Shown: positions 1 to 5,830 of the stretch, piece after piece
How positions within the stretch are numbered: the first letter of the stretch is position 1
How the letters are laid out: every line of letters begins with the position of its first letter
DNA from: Hydrogenophaga sp.
GTDB lineage: Bacteria; Pseudomonadota; Gammaproteobacteria; Burkholderiales; Burkholderiaceae_C
Reading direction: 5' to 3'
Length of the DNA stretch: 9,753 bases
NCBI GenBank assembly: GCA_011390855.1
Contig: JAABRN010000334.1
Location: forward strand, 1-9,753
Program-made: the position numbers and the translations under genes
Notes under the pieces: generated by a model
Databases searched by the model: none
What the model saw: only the letters and a program-made list of their open reading frames with translations
What the model was told of the DNA's origin: nothing

Positions 1-7
1 ACACCCC

Positions 8-1189
8 ATGGATTTGGCATTCACGCCCGAAGAACAGGCGTTTCGCGAGGAGATCCGCAGTTGGGTCAAGGCCAACCTGCCGTCCGACATCGCCCACAAG
101 GTTCACAACGCCCTGCGCCTGTCGCGCGACGACATGCAGCGCTGGGCAAAGATTCTGGGCAAGAAGGGCTGGCTCGGCTGGGGCTGGCCGACGGAGTTTG
201 GCGGCCCGGGCTGGAACGCGGTGCAAAAGCACCTGTTCGAAGAAGAATGCGCGCTCGCCGGCGCACCGCGCGTGGTGCCGTTCGGTCCGGTGATGGTGGC
301 GCCGGTGATCATGGCCTTCGGCAACAAGGAGCAACAAGAGCGCTTTTTGCCCGGCATTGCCAGCGGCGAAGTCTGGTGGAGCCAGGGCTACAGCGAACCT
401 GGATCGGGTTCGGACCTGGCCTCGGTCAAGTGCCGCGCAGAACGCCAGGGAGACAAGTACCTCGTCAACGGCCAGAAGACCTGGACCACGCTGGGCCAGT
501 ACGGCGAGTGGATCTTCTGTCTGGTTCGCACAAGCAACGAAGGCAAGCCGCAAACCGGCATCTCCTTCCTCCTCATCGACATGAAGTCGCCCGGCGTGTC
601 GGTGCGACCGATCAAACTGCTCGACGGTGAGTGCGAGGTCAACGAGGTCTGGTTCGATAACGTCGAAGTGCCGGCCAACAACCTGATCGGCGAAGAGAAC
701 AAGGGCTGGACCTACGCCAAGCACCTGCTCAGCCACGAGCGCACCAACATCGCCGACGTGAACCGCACCAAGCGCGAACTGGAGCGGCTCAAGCGCATCG
801 CCAAGGCCGAAGGCGTGTGGGACGACCTGCGCTTTCGTGACCAGATCGCGCTGCTCGAGGTCGACGTGGTGGCGCTGGAGATGCTGGTGCTGCGTGTGCT
901 CTCAGCGGAAAAATCGGGCAAGAACTCGCTCGATATCGCCGGCTTGCTCAAGATCAAGGGCAGCGAGATCCAGCAGCGCTACAGCGAACTCATGATGCTG
1001 GCCGCAGGCCCCTACAGCCTGCCCTTCATTGAAGAGGCCATGGAGGCCGGCTGGCAAGGTGACTTCCCCGGCGGCGTCACCGCCAACGCCCCACTCGCTT
1101 CGACCTACTTCAACATGCGCAAGACCACCATCTATGGGGGCAGCAACGAAGTGCAGCGCAACATCGTCGCTCAGACGGTGCTCGGATAA
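8..1189 (+). CDS. Acyl-CoA dehydrogenase, PimC-like large subunit
   Basis: A 393-residue FAD-dependent acyl-CoA dehydrogenase, expected to catalyse the alpha,beta-desaturation step of a beta-oxidation route in the cytoplasm. The N-terminal helical domain covers about residues 1-120. The middle beta domain carries the flavin/substrate signature GYSEPGSGSDLAS (127-139) and QKTWTT (156-161). The C-terminal helical domain ends in IYGGSNEVQRN (375-385), the FAD/dimer contact. The medium-chain enzyme's catalytic Glu position (just before Gly378) is Gly377 here; Glu244 in HERTNI aligns with the helix-G Glu used by isovaleryl- and long-chain enzymes, so it is the likely base (inference). Overall wording is close to what I recall of pimeloyl-CoA dehydrogenase large subunit PimC of Rhodopseudomonas. 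The start lies only 7 bases into the window, so its ribosome-binding site is not fully visible, but MDLAFTPEEQ is a typical family N-terminus. A second dehydrogenase follows after 90 bases. Family is certain; substrate is not. Confidence 0.93.
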   Translation: MDLAFTPEEQAFREEIRSWVKANLPSDIAHKVHNALRLSRDDMQRWAKILGKKGWLGWGWPTEFGGPGWNAVQKHLFEEECALAGAPRVVPFGPVMVAPVIMAFGNKEQQERFLPGIASGEVWWSQGYSEPGSGSDLASVKCRAERQGDKYLVNGQKTWTTLGQYGEWIFCLVRTSNEGKPQTGISFLLIDMKSPGVSVRPIKLLDGECEVNEVWFDNVEVPANNLIGEENKGWTYAKHLLSHERTNIADVNRTKRELERLKRIAKAEGVWDDLRFRDQIALLEVDVVALEMLVLRVLSAEKSGKNSLDIAGLLKIKGSEIQQRYSELMMLAAGPYSLPFIEEAMEAGWQGDFPGGVTANAPLASTYFNMRKTTIYGGSNEVQRNIVAQTVLG

Positions 1190-1279
1190 CGCAATCGGAA
1201 CCCAACCTGTCGACGCCTTGCAGCAAGCAAAACGGGGCGATTCGACCGGCACAGGACCAACGGACCTCAGGAGATACAA

Positions 1280-2395
1280 ATGGACTTCGATTTCAGTGAA
1301 GATCAAGGCGCATTGCGCGATGCGGTTCAGAAATGGGTGGAAAAGGGCTACGACTTCGAGCGCCGCCGCGCCATCGTCGCTGCGGGTGGGTTCGACCGCG
1401 CCGCCTACGGCGAACTGGCCGAGTTGGGACTGGCCGGCCTCTATGTGAGCGAGGACGACGGTGGCCTTGGCATGGGACCTGTCGAAGGCATGGTGGTCAT
1501 GGAAGAGCTGGGACGTGGCATCGTGCTCGAACCGCTCGCCCAGACACTCATCTCCACGGGTGTGCTTGGTGGCTATGCCCCTGCGGAACTCAGGGCAGCA
1601 TGGCTGCCCCGCATGGCCGCTGGCGAAGCGCTGGTGGTGCTGGCACACCAGGAACGCAAGGCCCGATACAAGCTCGATGTGTGCACCACCACCGCCACCC
1701 AGGCGGGCAATGGCTGGACGCTTTCGGGAACCAAGAACCTGGTTCCTGCTTCCGACAAGGCCGACGCTTTCGTCGTGCCTGCCATGGCCGCTGGCAAGCT
1801 GGCCCTGTTTCTGGTGGAAAGCACCGCATCGGGCGTGAACACGAATGGCCACCTGACGCAGGACGGCAGTCGGGCGGGTGAGTTGACGCTAAAGGATGCA
1901 GCGGCGCAACTGATCACCACCGAGGGCCTGACGGCGCTGGAACACGGCGTGGACATCGGTATCGCTGCGGCCTGCGCCGAAGCGGTGGGCGTGATGGACA
2001 AAACCGTGTCCATCACGGTCGAGTACATGAACACACGCAAGCAGTTTGGCGTGGCCATTGCCAGCTTCCAGGCGCTGCGCCACCGTGTGGCCGACATGAA
2101 GATGCAGCTCGAACTCGCACGTTCCATGAGCTACTACGCCAGCCTCAAACTCAACGCACCCGCGCCAGAGCGTCGGGCGGCCATGGCGCGCGCCAAGGTG
2201 CAACTGGGGCAGTCCATGCGCTTCGTGGGCCAGCAGGCGGTGCAATTGCACGGCGGTATTGGCGTGACCGACGAATACATCGTCAGCCACTACTTCAAGA
2301 AGCTCACCCAGCTTGAAATGAGCTACGGCGACAGCTTGCACCACCTGGGCGAGGTGTCGCAGCGAATGCAGGACACGGCGGGCGTGTTCGCCTGA
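1280..2395 (+). CDS. Acyl-CoA dehydrogenase, PimD-like small subunit
   Basis: A 371-residue acyl-CoA dehydrogenase family protein. The start ATG follows AGGAG (1269-1273) by 6 bases. The N-terminal helical domain (about 1-115) includes SEDDGGLGMG (57-66). The middle domain lacks the usual SEPxxGSD flavin/substrate signature: the stretch around 120-165 is degenerate. The C-terminal domain retains the flavin-contact motif RKQFG (253-257) and QLHGGIG (322-328). Neither usual catalytic-base position holds Glu: by my alignment the helix-G position is Gly227 and the medium-chain position is Tyr349 (in SYGD). It is therefore probably the non-catalytic partner of the preceding gene, like the small subunit of pimeloyl-CoA dehydrogenase (PimD) or the paired FadE proteins of steroid-degrading actinobacteria. 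It is co-directional with the large subunit and is the last gene before a strong terminator, so the two are probably co-transcribed. Family is certain; heteromer and substrate are inferred. Confidence 0.92.
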   Translation: MDFDFSEDQGALRDAVQKWVEKGYDFERRRAIVAAGGFDRAAYGELAELGLAGLYVSEDDGGLGMGPVEGMVVMEELGRGIVLEPLAQTLISTGVLGGYAPAELRAAWLPRMAAGEALVVLAHQERKARYKLDVCTTTATQAGNGWTLSGTKNLVPASDKADAFVVPAMAAGKLALFLVESTASGVNTNGHLTQDGSRAGELTLKDAAAQLITTEGLTALEHGVDIGIAAACAEAVGVMDKTVSITVEYMNTRKQFGVAIASFQALRHRVADMKMQLELARSMSYYASLKLNAPAPERRAAMARAKVQLGQSMRFVGQQAVQLHGGIGVTDEYIVSHYFKKLTQLEMSYGDSLHHLGEVSQRMQDTAGVFA

Positions 2396-2406
2396 TCCCT
2401 CCGCCA

Positions 2407-2435
2407 GCGGCCCGCAGATGCGGGCCGCATTGTTT
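2407..2435 (+). terminator. Intrinsic terminator after the dehydrogenase pair
   Basis: A perfect 9-bp G/C stem (GCGGCCCGC 2407-2415, GCGGGCCGC 2420-2428) with loop AGAT is followed by ATTGTTT. It begins 11 bases after the stop of the second dehydrogenase gene and lies 30 bases before the next start, so it should end the dehydrogenase transcript and separate it from the hydrolase gene. The T-tract is short and interrupted by one G, but stem and placement are convincing. Confidence 0.82.
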
Positions 2436-2464
2436 CAACCCTTCTCACGCATCAACGACAGCCC

Positions 2465-3841
2465 ATGACGACACGCCGCACGATCCTGACCCTGGCCGCC
2501 AGCGCCCTGTTGTTTGCCGGCTGCGCAGTATCGCCACAAGGCACTCCACCACCGCCCATCGTGTTCGTGCATGGCAACGGCGACTCGGCTTCGATCTGGC
2601 AGACCACGGTTTGGCGCTTCGAGTCCAACGGCTGGCCCAGCAAACGCCTGCATGCCATCAATCTGCCCTACCCGCTCGCCCGCGACGATGACAGCAAACC
2701 CCAGCCTGGGCGCACATCGACCACCGAGCACATGGCATTCCTGAAAGGCGAAGTGGAAAAAGTATTGCAATCCACCGGTGCAAAGCAGGTGGTGCTGGTC
2801 GGCAATTCACGCGGTGGGTACGCGATCCGCAACTACATCCAGAACGGCGGCGGCGACAAGACAGTGAGCCACGCCATCCTGGGCGGTACGCCCAACCATG
2901 GCGTATGGGCCGTCAAAGGGTTTCGTGAAGCCAACGAGTTTTCAGGCACAGGACCCTTCCTCACCGCACTCAACGCACCCAAGAATGCCGCTGGCGACGA
3001 AGTCACCGGCCCAGTGAAATGGCTGACGATCCGCTCGGACAACAACGACAAGTTCGCCCAGCCAGACGGTTTGTGGATCGGTGCAAAGGGCACGCCCACC
3101 AACGTGAGCTTCGACGGTCCCGCGCTCAAGGGTGCGAACAACGTGGTGCTGGCCCGCGTCGATCACCGCGAAACATCGTTCTCACCGGCGGCGTTCGAGG
3201 TCACCTACCGGTTCATCACCGGAAAGGATGCGGCCACATCCGTCATTCAAGCGAAGAGCCCGATTGTGCTGAACGGCAAGATCACAGGGCTCGGCCTTGC
3301 GCCCACAGACCCGTCTACCGGCAACTACAGCAACAACCTGCCTCTGCCTGGCGCGCAACTCGCGGTCTACGCCACTGAGCCCGGTACCGGCCAAAGGCTG
3401 GGCGAACCCGCACACCGCAAGACTGTCGGTAAAGACGGCCTTTGGGGGCCGTTCACCGCGCAATCGGGGGTGCCCTATGAATTTGTGGTCAGCGCACCGG
3501 GCTATGCCACCACCCACATCTACCGCAGCCCGTTTCCCCGCTCCAGCGATCTGATTCACTTGCGCGCAGAACGTCCGGCAGCCGCTGACAAGGATGCGAA
3601 ATCCACGATCACCCTGACTCGGCCGCGTGGCTACTTTGATGCCGAGCGCGACACCATATCTCTGGATGGAAAGGCCTTGCCAGGCGTGCCGCCCACGGGC
3701 GCCGGAGTGTCCAGCGCCAGACTCAACCTCGGGCAGGAAGTCATGCGCCCCGTCACTGCGGTGTTCAACGGAGAACAGATCACGGGAAAAACGTGGCCTG
3801 CTGCAGAAAACCGTTTGGTCGTACTGGAGCTGACCCACTGA
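2465..3841 (+). CDS. Exported alpha/beta-hydrolase lipoprotein (lipase/esterase-like)
   Basis: A 458-residue putative serine hydrolase. Residues 1-20 form a lipoprotein signal: TTRRTIL (2-8) resembles a twin-arginine motif, a hydrophobic stretch follows, and LFAGC (16-20) is a lipobox with Phe at -3, making Cys20 the lipidated residue. The hydrolase domain (about 30-253) shows the oxyanion-hole motif VHGNG (35-39), the nucleophile elbow GNSRGG (113-118) with Ser115, and a probable catalytic His234 in DHRE. The acid is probably one of Asp192, Asp195 or Asp201. After about residue 265 comes a beta-rich region that looks like a carboxypeptidase-regulatory-like, Ig-type fold (about 268-365), then a further beta segment to the end; similar tails occur in some lipases. 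Likely anchored in the envelope and acting on an ester, but the substrate is unknown; lipase, polyester or other ester activity are all possible. No good Shine-Dalgarno is visible, but the signal peptide fixes the start. A terminator precedes it, so it should have its own promoter. Confidence 0.85.
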   Translation: MTTRRTILTLAASALLFAGCAVSPQGTPPPPIVFVHGNGDSASIWQTTVWRFESNGWPSKRLHAINLPYPLARDDDSKPQPGRTSTTEHMAFLKGEVEKVLQSTGAKQVVLVGNSRGGYAIRNYIQNGGGDKTVSHAILGGTPNHGVWAVKGFREANEFSGTGPFLTALNAPKNAAGDEVTGPVKWLTIRSDNNDKFAQPDGLWIGAKGTPTNVSFDGPALKGANNVVLARVDHRETSFSPAAFEVTYRFITGKDAATSVIQAKSPIVLNGKITGLGLAPTDPSTGNYSNNLPLPGAQLAVYATEPGTGQRLGEPAHRKTVGKDGLWGPFTAQSGVPYEFVVSAPGYATTHIYRSPFPRSSDLIHLRAERPAAADKDAKSTITLTRPRGYFDAERDTISLDGKALPGVPPTGAGVSSARLNLGQEVMRPVTAVFNGEQITGKTWPAAENRLVVLELTH

Positions 3842-3881
3842 ACAGGGGCTGCCTTGCGCACCCGGCCCCGCCTACACCCGA

Positions 3882-4439
3882 TCAGGCGTGCAGACGCGAC
3901 GTTTTTGGCAAGTGGGACATCAGGAACTCCATCTGATCAGCCAGGATGCGGCGATTGCGGAGGATGAAGTCTTCCCACAGGCTGGGCACGTAGGGCGCGT
4001 ACAGCAGTGGCATATGGGCCTGTTCAGGCGTGCGGTTGCCCTTGCGGTGGTTGCACGATTTGCAGGCCGTGACCACGTTCATCCAGAGATCCCGCCCGTT
4101 CTGCCCGAGCGGCTGAATGTGCTCCCGGGTCAGGTCTTCTTCGTGAAAATGGTTGCCGCAATAAGCGCACACGTTGCGGTCACGCGCAAACAACTTGCTG
4201 TTGGTCAGGGTGGGCCGCAGGTCGAAGGGATTGATGCGCGGCACACCCTGGGTGCCGATGATGGAATTGATGGTGATGATCGACTGCATGCCGGTGACCG
4301 CGTTGTGGCCTCCATGGAACACGGCGATCTCCGCGCCCATTTCCCAGCGCACTTCGTCCGCAGCGTAATGCAGCACCGCTTCTTCCAGGCTGATCCAGGA
4401 CTGCGGAAGTCCCTGAGCAGACAACTTCAAAACCTTCAA
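3882..4439 (-). CDS. HNH endonuclease family protein, orphan, TTG start
   Basis: A 185-residue HNH-fold protein. The C-terminal half holds a treble-clef HNH motif: Cys91-x2-Cys94, REHIQP with His107, Asn121, Cys126-x2-Cys129, then NHRKG (130-134) and RTPEQA (136-141). The two CxxC pairs probably bind a structural zinc. The N-terminal part (VLKLSAQGLPQSWISLEEAV, 3-22) matches a widespread McrA-like family whose members often begin VLxLNxxYEPL. I chose the TTG at 4439 because a perfect GGAGGT lies 5 bases upstream. The longest in-frame reading starts at 4595, next to the ribF start codon, and its extra 52 residues look non-coding. The gene converges on the hydrolase (40-base gap, no clear terminator) and diverges from ribF. 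No methylase, phage or restriction partner is nearby, so neither restriction nor homing is supported. Family is secure; biological role is unknown. Confidence 0.88.
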   Translation of the reverse strand: MKVLKLSAQGLPQSWISLEEAVLHYAADEVRWEMGAEIAVFHGGHNAVTGMQSIITINSIIGTQGVPRINPFDLRPTLTNSKLFARDRNVCAYCGNHFHEEDLTREHIQPLGQNGRDLWMNVVTACKSCNHRKGNRTPEQAHMPLLYAPYVPSLWEDFILRNRRILADQMEFLMSHLPKTSRLHA

Positions 4440-4444
4440 GACCC

Positions 4445-4450
4445 ACCTCC
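4445..4450 (-). promoter_or_regulatory. Shine-Dalgarno deciding the TTG start of the HNH gene
   Basis: On the minus strand this reads GGAGGT, a full match to the anti-Shine-Dalgarno core, 5 bases before the TTG at 4439-4437. Two further in-frame TTG codons at 4430 and 4424 are less well spaced, and the upstream in-frame ATG codons at 4595 and 4565 have no comparable site. Confidence 0.75.
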
Positions 4451-4520
4451 ATGTTGAAACACAACCGGACAATCTGTCTTCAGCACACCGCGCATCCGCC
4501 ACGATGGCGCGCGTTCTGCG

Positions 4521-4556
4521 TGTGTCAATATACCGTGCTTCTGTGACAAAAATACC
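4521..4556. promoter_or_regulatory. AT-rich divergent promoter region, HNH gene / ribF
   Basis: The 156-base gap between the divergent HNH and ribF starts contains one short A/T-rich island in otherwise G/C-rich DNA. On the minus strand it holds TATATT (4532-4527), a good -10 candidate about 90 bases upstream of the HNH start, but with no -35 match at normal spacing. On the plus strand TATACC (4529-4534) and AAAAAT (4548-4553) are weak -10 candidates for ribF. Placement makes promoters here very likely; the exact hexamers are uncertain. Confidence 0.4.
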
Positions 4557-4595
4557 GACCACCATGCAAAGCCCGTGCCGGACGAGGCATCTCAC

Positions 4596-5687
4596 ATGAA
4601 AATCATCCGAGGTCTCTGGAACCTGCAGCAGACCAACCAGACCCAGGCTTCAGCGGGCCGCGCGCTGACCATCGGAAATTTCGATGGCGTGCACCGCGGC
4701 CACCAGGCCATGCTGGCGCTCCTCAACAGCGAGGCGCGCCACCGCAACGTGCCGAGTTGCGTCATGACGTTTGAGCCCCATCCCAGGGACTATTTCGCCG
4801 AACTGCACAGCAAGCCTGATCTGGCGCCGGCCCGCATCGCCACGTTGCGCGACAAGCTGGCGGAACTGGCCCGCTGCGGGGTCGACGAATGCGTCGTACT
4901 GCCCTTCAATGCCGCCCTGGCCACGCAAACAGCACGGTCCTTCATTGAAGACACGCTGGTTCAGTCGTTGGGGGTGCGCTACGTGCTGGTCGGGGACGAC
5001 TTCTGTTTTGGCGCCCAGCGCAAAGGCGACTACGCCATGCTGGATGCAGCAGGCAGTCGAATGGGTTTCGATGTGGCGCGGATGCAGAGCTACGAGGTGC
5101 ACGGACTGCGGGTGTCGAGCTCTGCGGTGCGCGAAGCCCTGTCTGCTGGCCGCATGGACGATGTGACCGCCCTGCTTGGCAGGCCGTACAGCATCAGCGG
5201 GCACGTGGTGCACGGACGCAAGCTGGGCCGCGAACTGGGCGCCAGCGCAGCGGGCAAGGGGGACGGCTTTCGCACCCTCAACCTGCGATTCACCCACTGG
5301 AAGCCGGCTGCCAGCGGCATTTTCGTCGTGCATGTGCATGGGCTCGGTCCCGAGGCAGATTCAGCGCCACTGCCGGGCGTGGCCAACCTCGGCATACGAC
5401 CTTCGCTCGACCCGAGTGATGTCAATGGCGGGCGCGTCCTGCTGGAAACCCATTGCCTGGAGTGGCCGCAGGCCATGGCGAGCGCGCTGAGCGGTGGGGA
5501 GGCCTACGGTAAAATCATTCGCGTGGAACTGCTGCACAAACTGCACGATGAACTGAAGTACGACAGTCTGGACGCCCTGACCCGGGGCATTGCCAAGGAC
5601 TGCGAGAGCGCACGTGCATTCTTTGCCAAACAGCCTCCTCAGGCCTACGTGCAGACCCATCGCCAGACCACCCGCGACCGAATTTGA
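4596..5687 (+). CDS. ribF: Bifunctional riboflavin kinase / FAD synthetase
   Basis: A 363-residue cytoplasmic enzyme that converts riboflavin to FMN and then FMN to FAD. The N-terminal nucleotidyltransferase domain (about 1-185) has IGNFDGVHRGH (26-36), FEPHP (59-63), GDDFCFG (133-139) and VSSSAVRE (173-180). The C-terminal flavokinase domain (about 195-345) has GHVVHGRKLGRELG (202-215), a probable catalytic Glu284 in LLETH, and the closing helices. Oddly, the conserved FPTxN of flavokinases reads FRTLN (225-229): Pro is replaced by Arg226, and about nine residues (ASAAGKGDG) are inserted after the LG that normally precedes it. The Thr and Asn of the motif remain. I recall similar wording in other Comamonadaceae, so this is probably a lineage trait, not damage. 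The start at 4596 is preferred over the in-frame GTG at 4575 because GAGG (4584-4587) is 8 bases upstream and MKIIRG is a family-like N-terminus. It heads the ribF-ileS-lspA cluster and supplies flavin cofactors, including those the dehydrogenases use. Confidence 0.96.
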   Translation: MKIIRGLWNLQQTNQTQASAGRALTIGNFDGVHRGHQAMLALLNSEARHRNVPSCVMTFEPHPRDYFAELHSKPDLAPARIATLRDKLAELARCGVDECVVLPFNAALATQTARSFIEDTLVQSLGVRYVLVGDDFCFGAQRKGDYAMLDAAGSRMGFDVARMQSYEVHGLRVSSSAVREALSAGRMDDVTALLGRPYSISGHVVHGRKLGRELGASAAGKGDGFRTLNLRFTHWKPAASGIFVVHVHGLGPEADSAPLPGVANLGIRPSLDPSDVNGGRVLLETHCLEWPQAMASALSGGEAYGKIIRVELLHKLHDELKYDSLDALTRGIAKDCESARAFFAKQPPQAYVQTHRQTTRDRI

Positions 5688-5710
5688 CGACATGAGCGGT
5701 CCCGGTCGCT

Positions 5711-5816
5711 GCCCTTCGACAGGCTCAGGGCGATCGGTTTTCTCCTTCTCCCCTCGCTGCGTGGCATCTGTGTCCCAGCTGCATCCGGTCCGTTCGGGCT
5801 GAGCCTGTCGAAGCCC
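5711..5816. repeat. Inverted intergenic repeat (TTCGACAGGCTCAG type)
   Basis: In the 143-base ribF-ileS gap, arms at 5711-5737 and 5790-5816 are inverted copies. The core CTTCGACAGGCTCAG (5714-5728) is an exact 15-base reverse complement of 5799-5813, and further matches lie outside it (CGA and CGG toward the spacer). The 52-base spacer is pyrimidine-rich in its first part. In RNA it would form a long stem with a large loop, ending 14 bases before the ileS ATG. The arm sequence belongs to a dispersed intergenic repeat type I recall from many Comamonadaceae and other high-GC genomes; that resemblance is from memory. It has no T-tract and no reading frame. Its function is unknown: a REP-like element, an mRNA-stability element or an inert insertion are all possible. 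Confidence 0.8.
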
Positions 5817-5830
5817 TATTCGAACCCATC

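Noticed and set aside
1190..1279. Terminator or promoter between the two dehydrogenase genes
   Set aside because: No hairpin with T-tract and no convincing -35/-10 pair is seen; the gap looks like an ordinary intra-operon spacer.
902..1852. 316-codon open frame antisense to the two dehydrogenase genes
   Set aside because: It spans the junction of two well-supported genes, shows no recognisable domain, and is explained by codon bias.
3842..3881. Possible bidirectional terminator between the hydrolase and HNH genes
   Set aside because: Only short imperfect stems such as CGCCT/AGGCG are present, with long loops and no T-tract on either strand.
4440..4595. N-terminal extension of the HNH frame up to 4595
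   Set aside because: The added residues are Arg/Cys-rich without family similarity, would cover the divergent promoter region, and lack a ribosome-binding site; TTG at 4439 is better.
5688..5830. A small gene or tRNA between ribF and ileS
   Set aside because: No cloverleaf, no convincing start with SD and no open frame with gene-like composition; the gap is explained by the inverted repeat.
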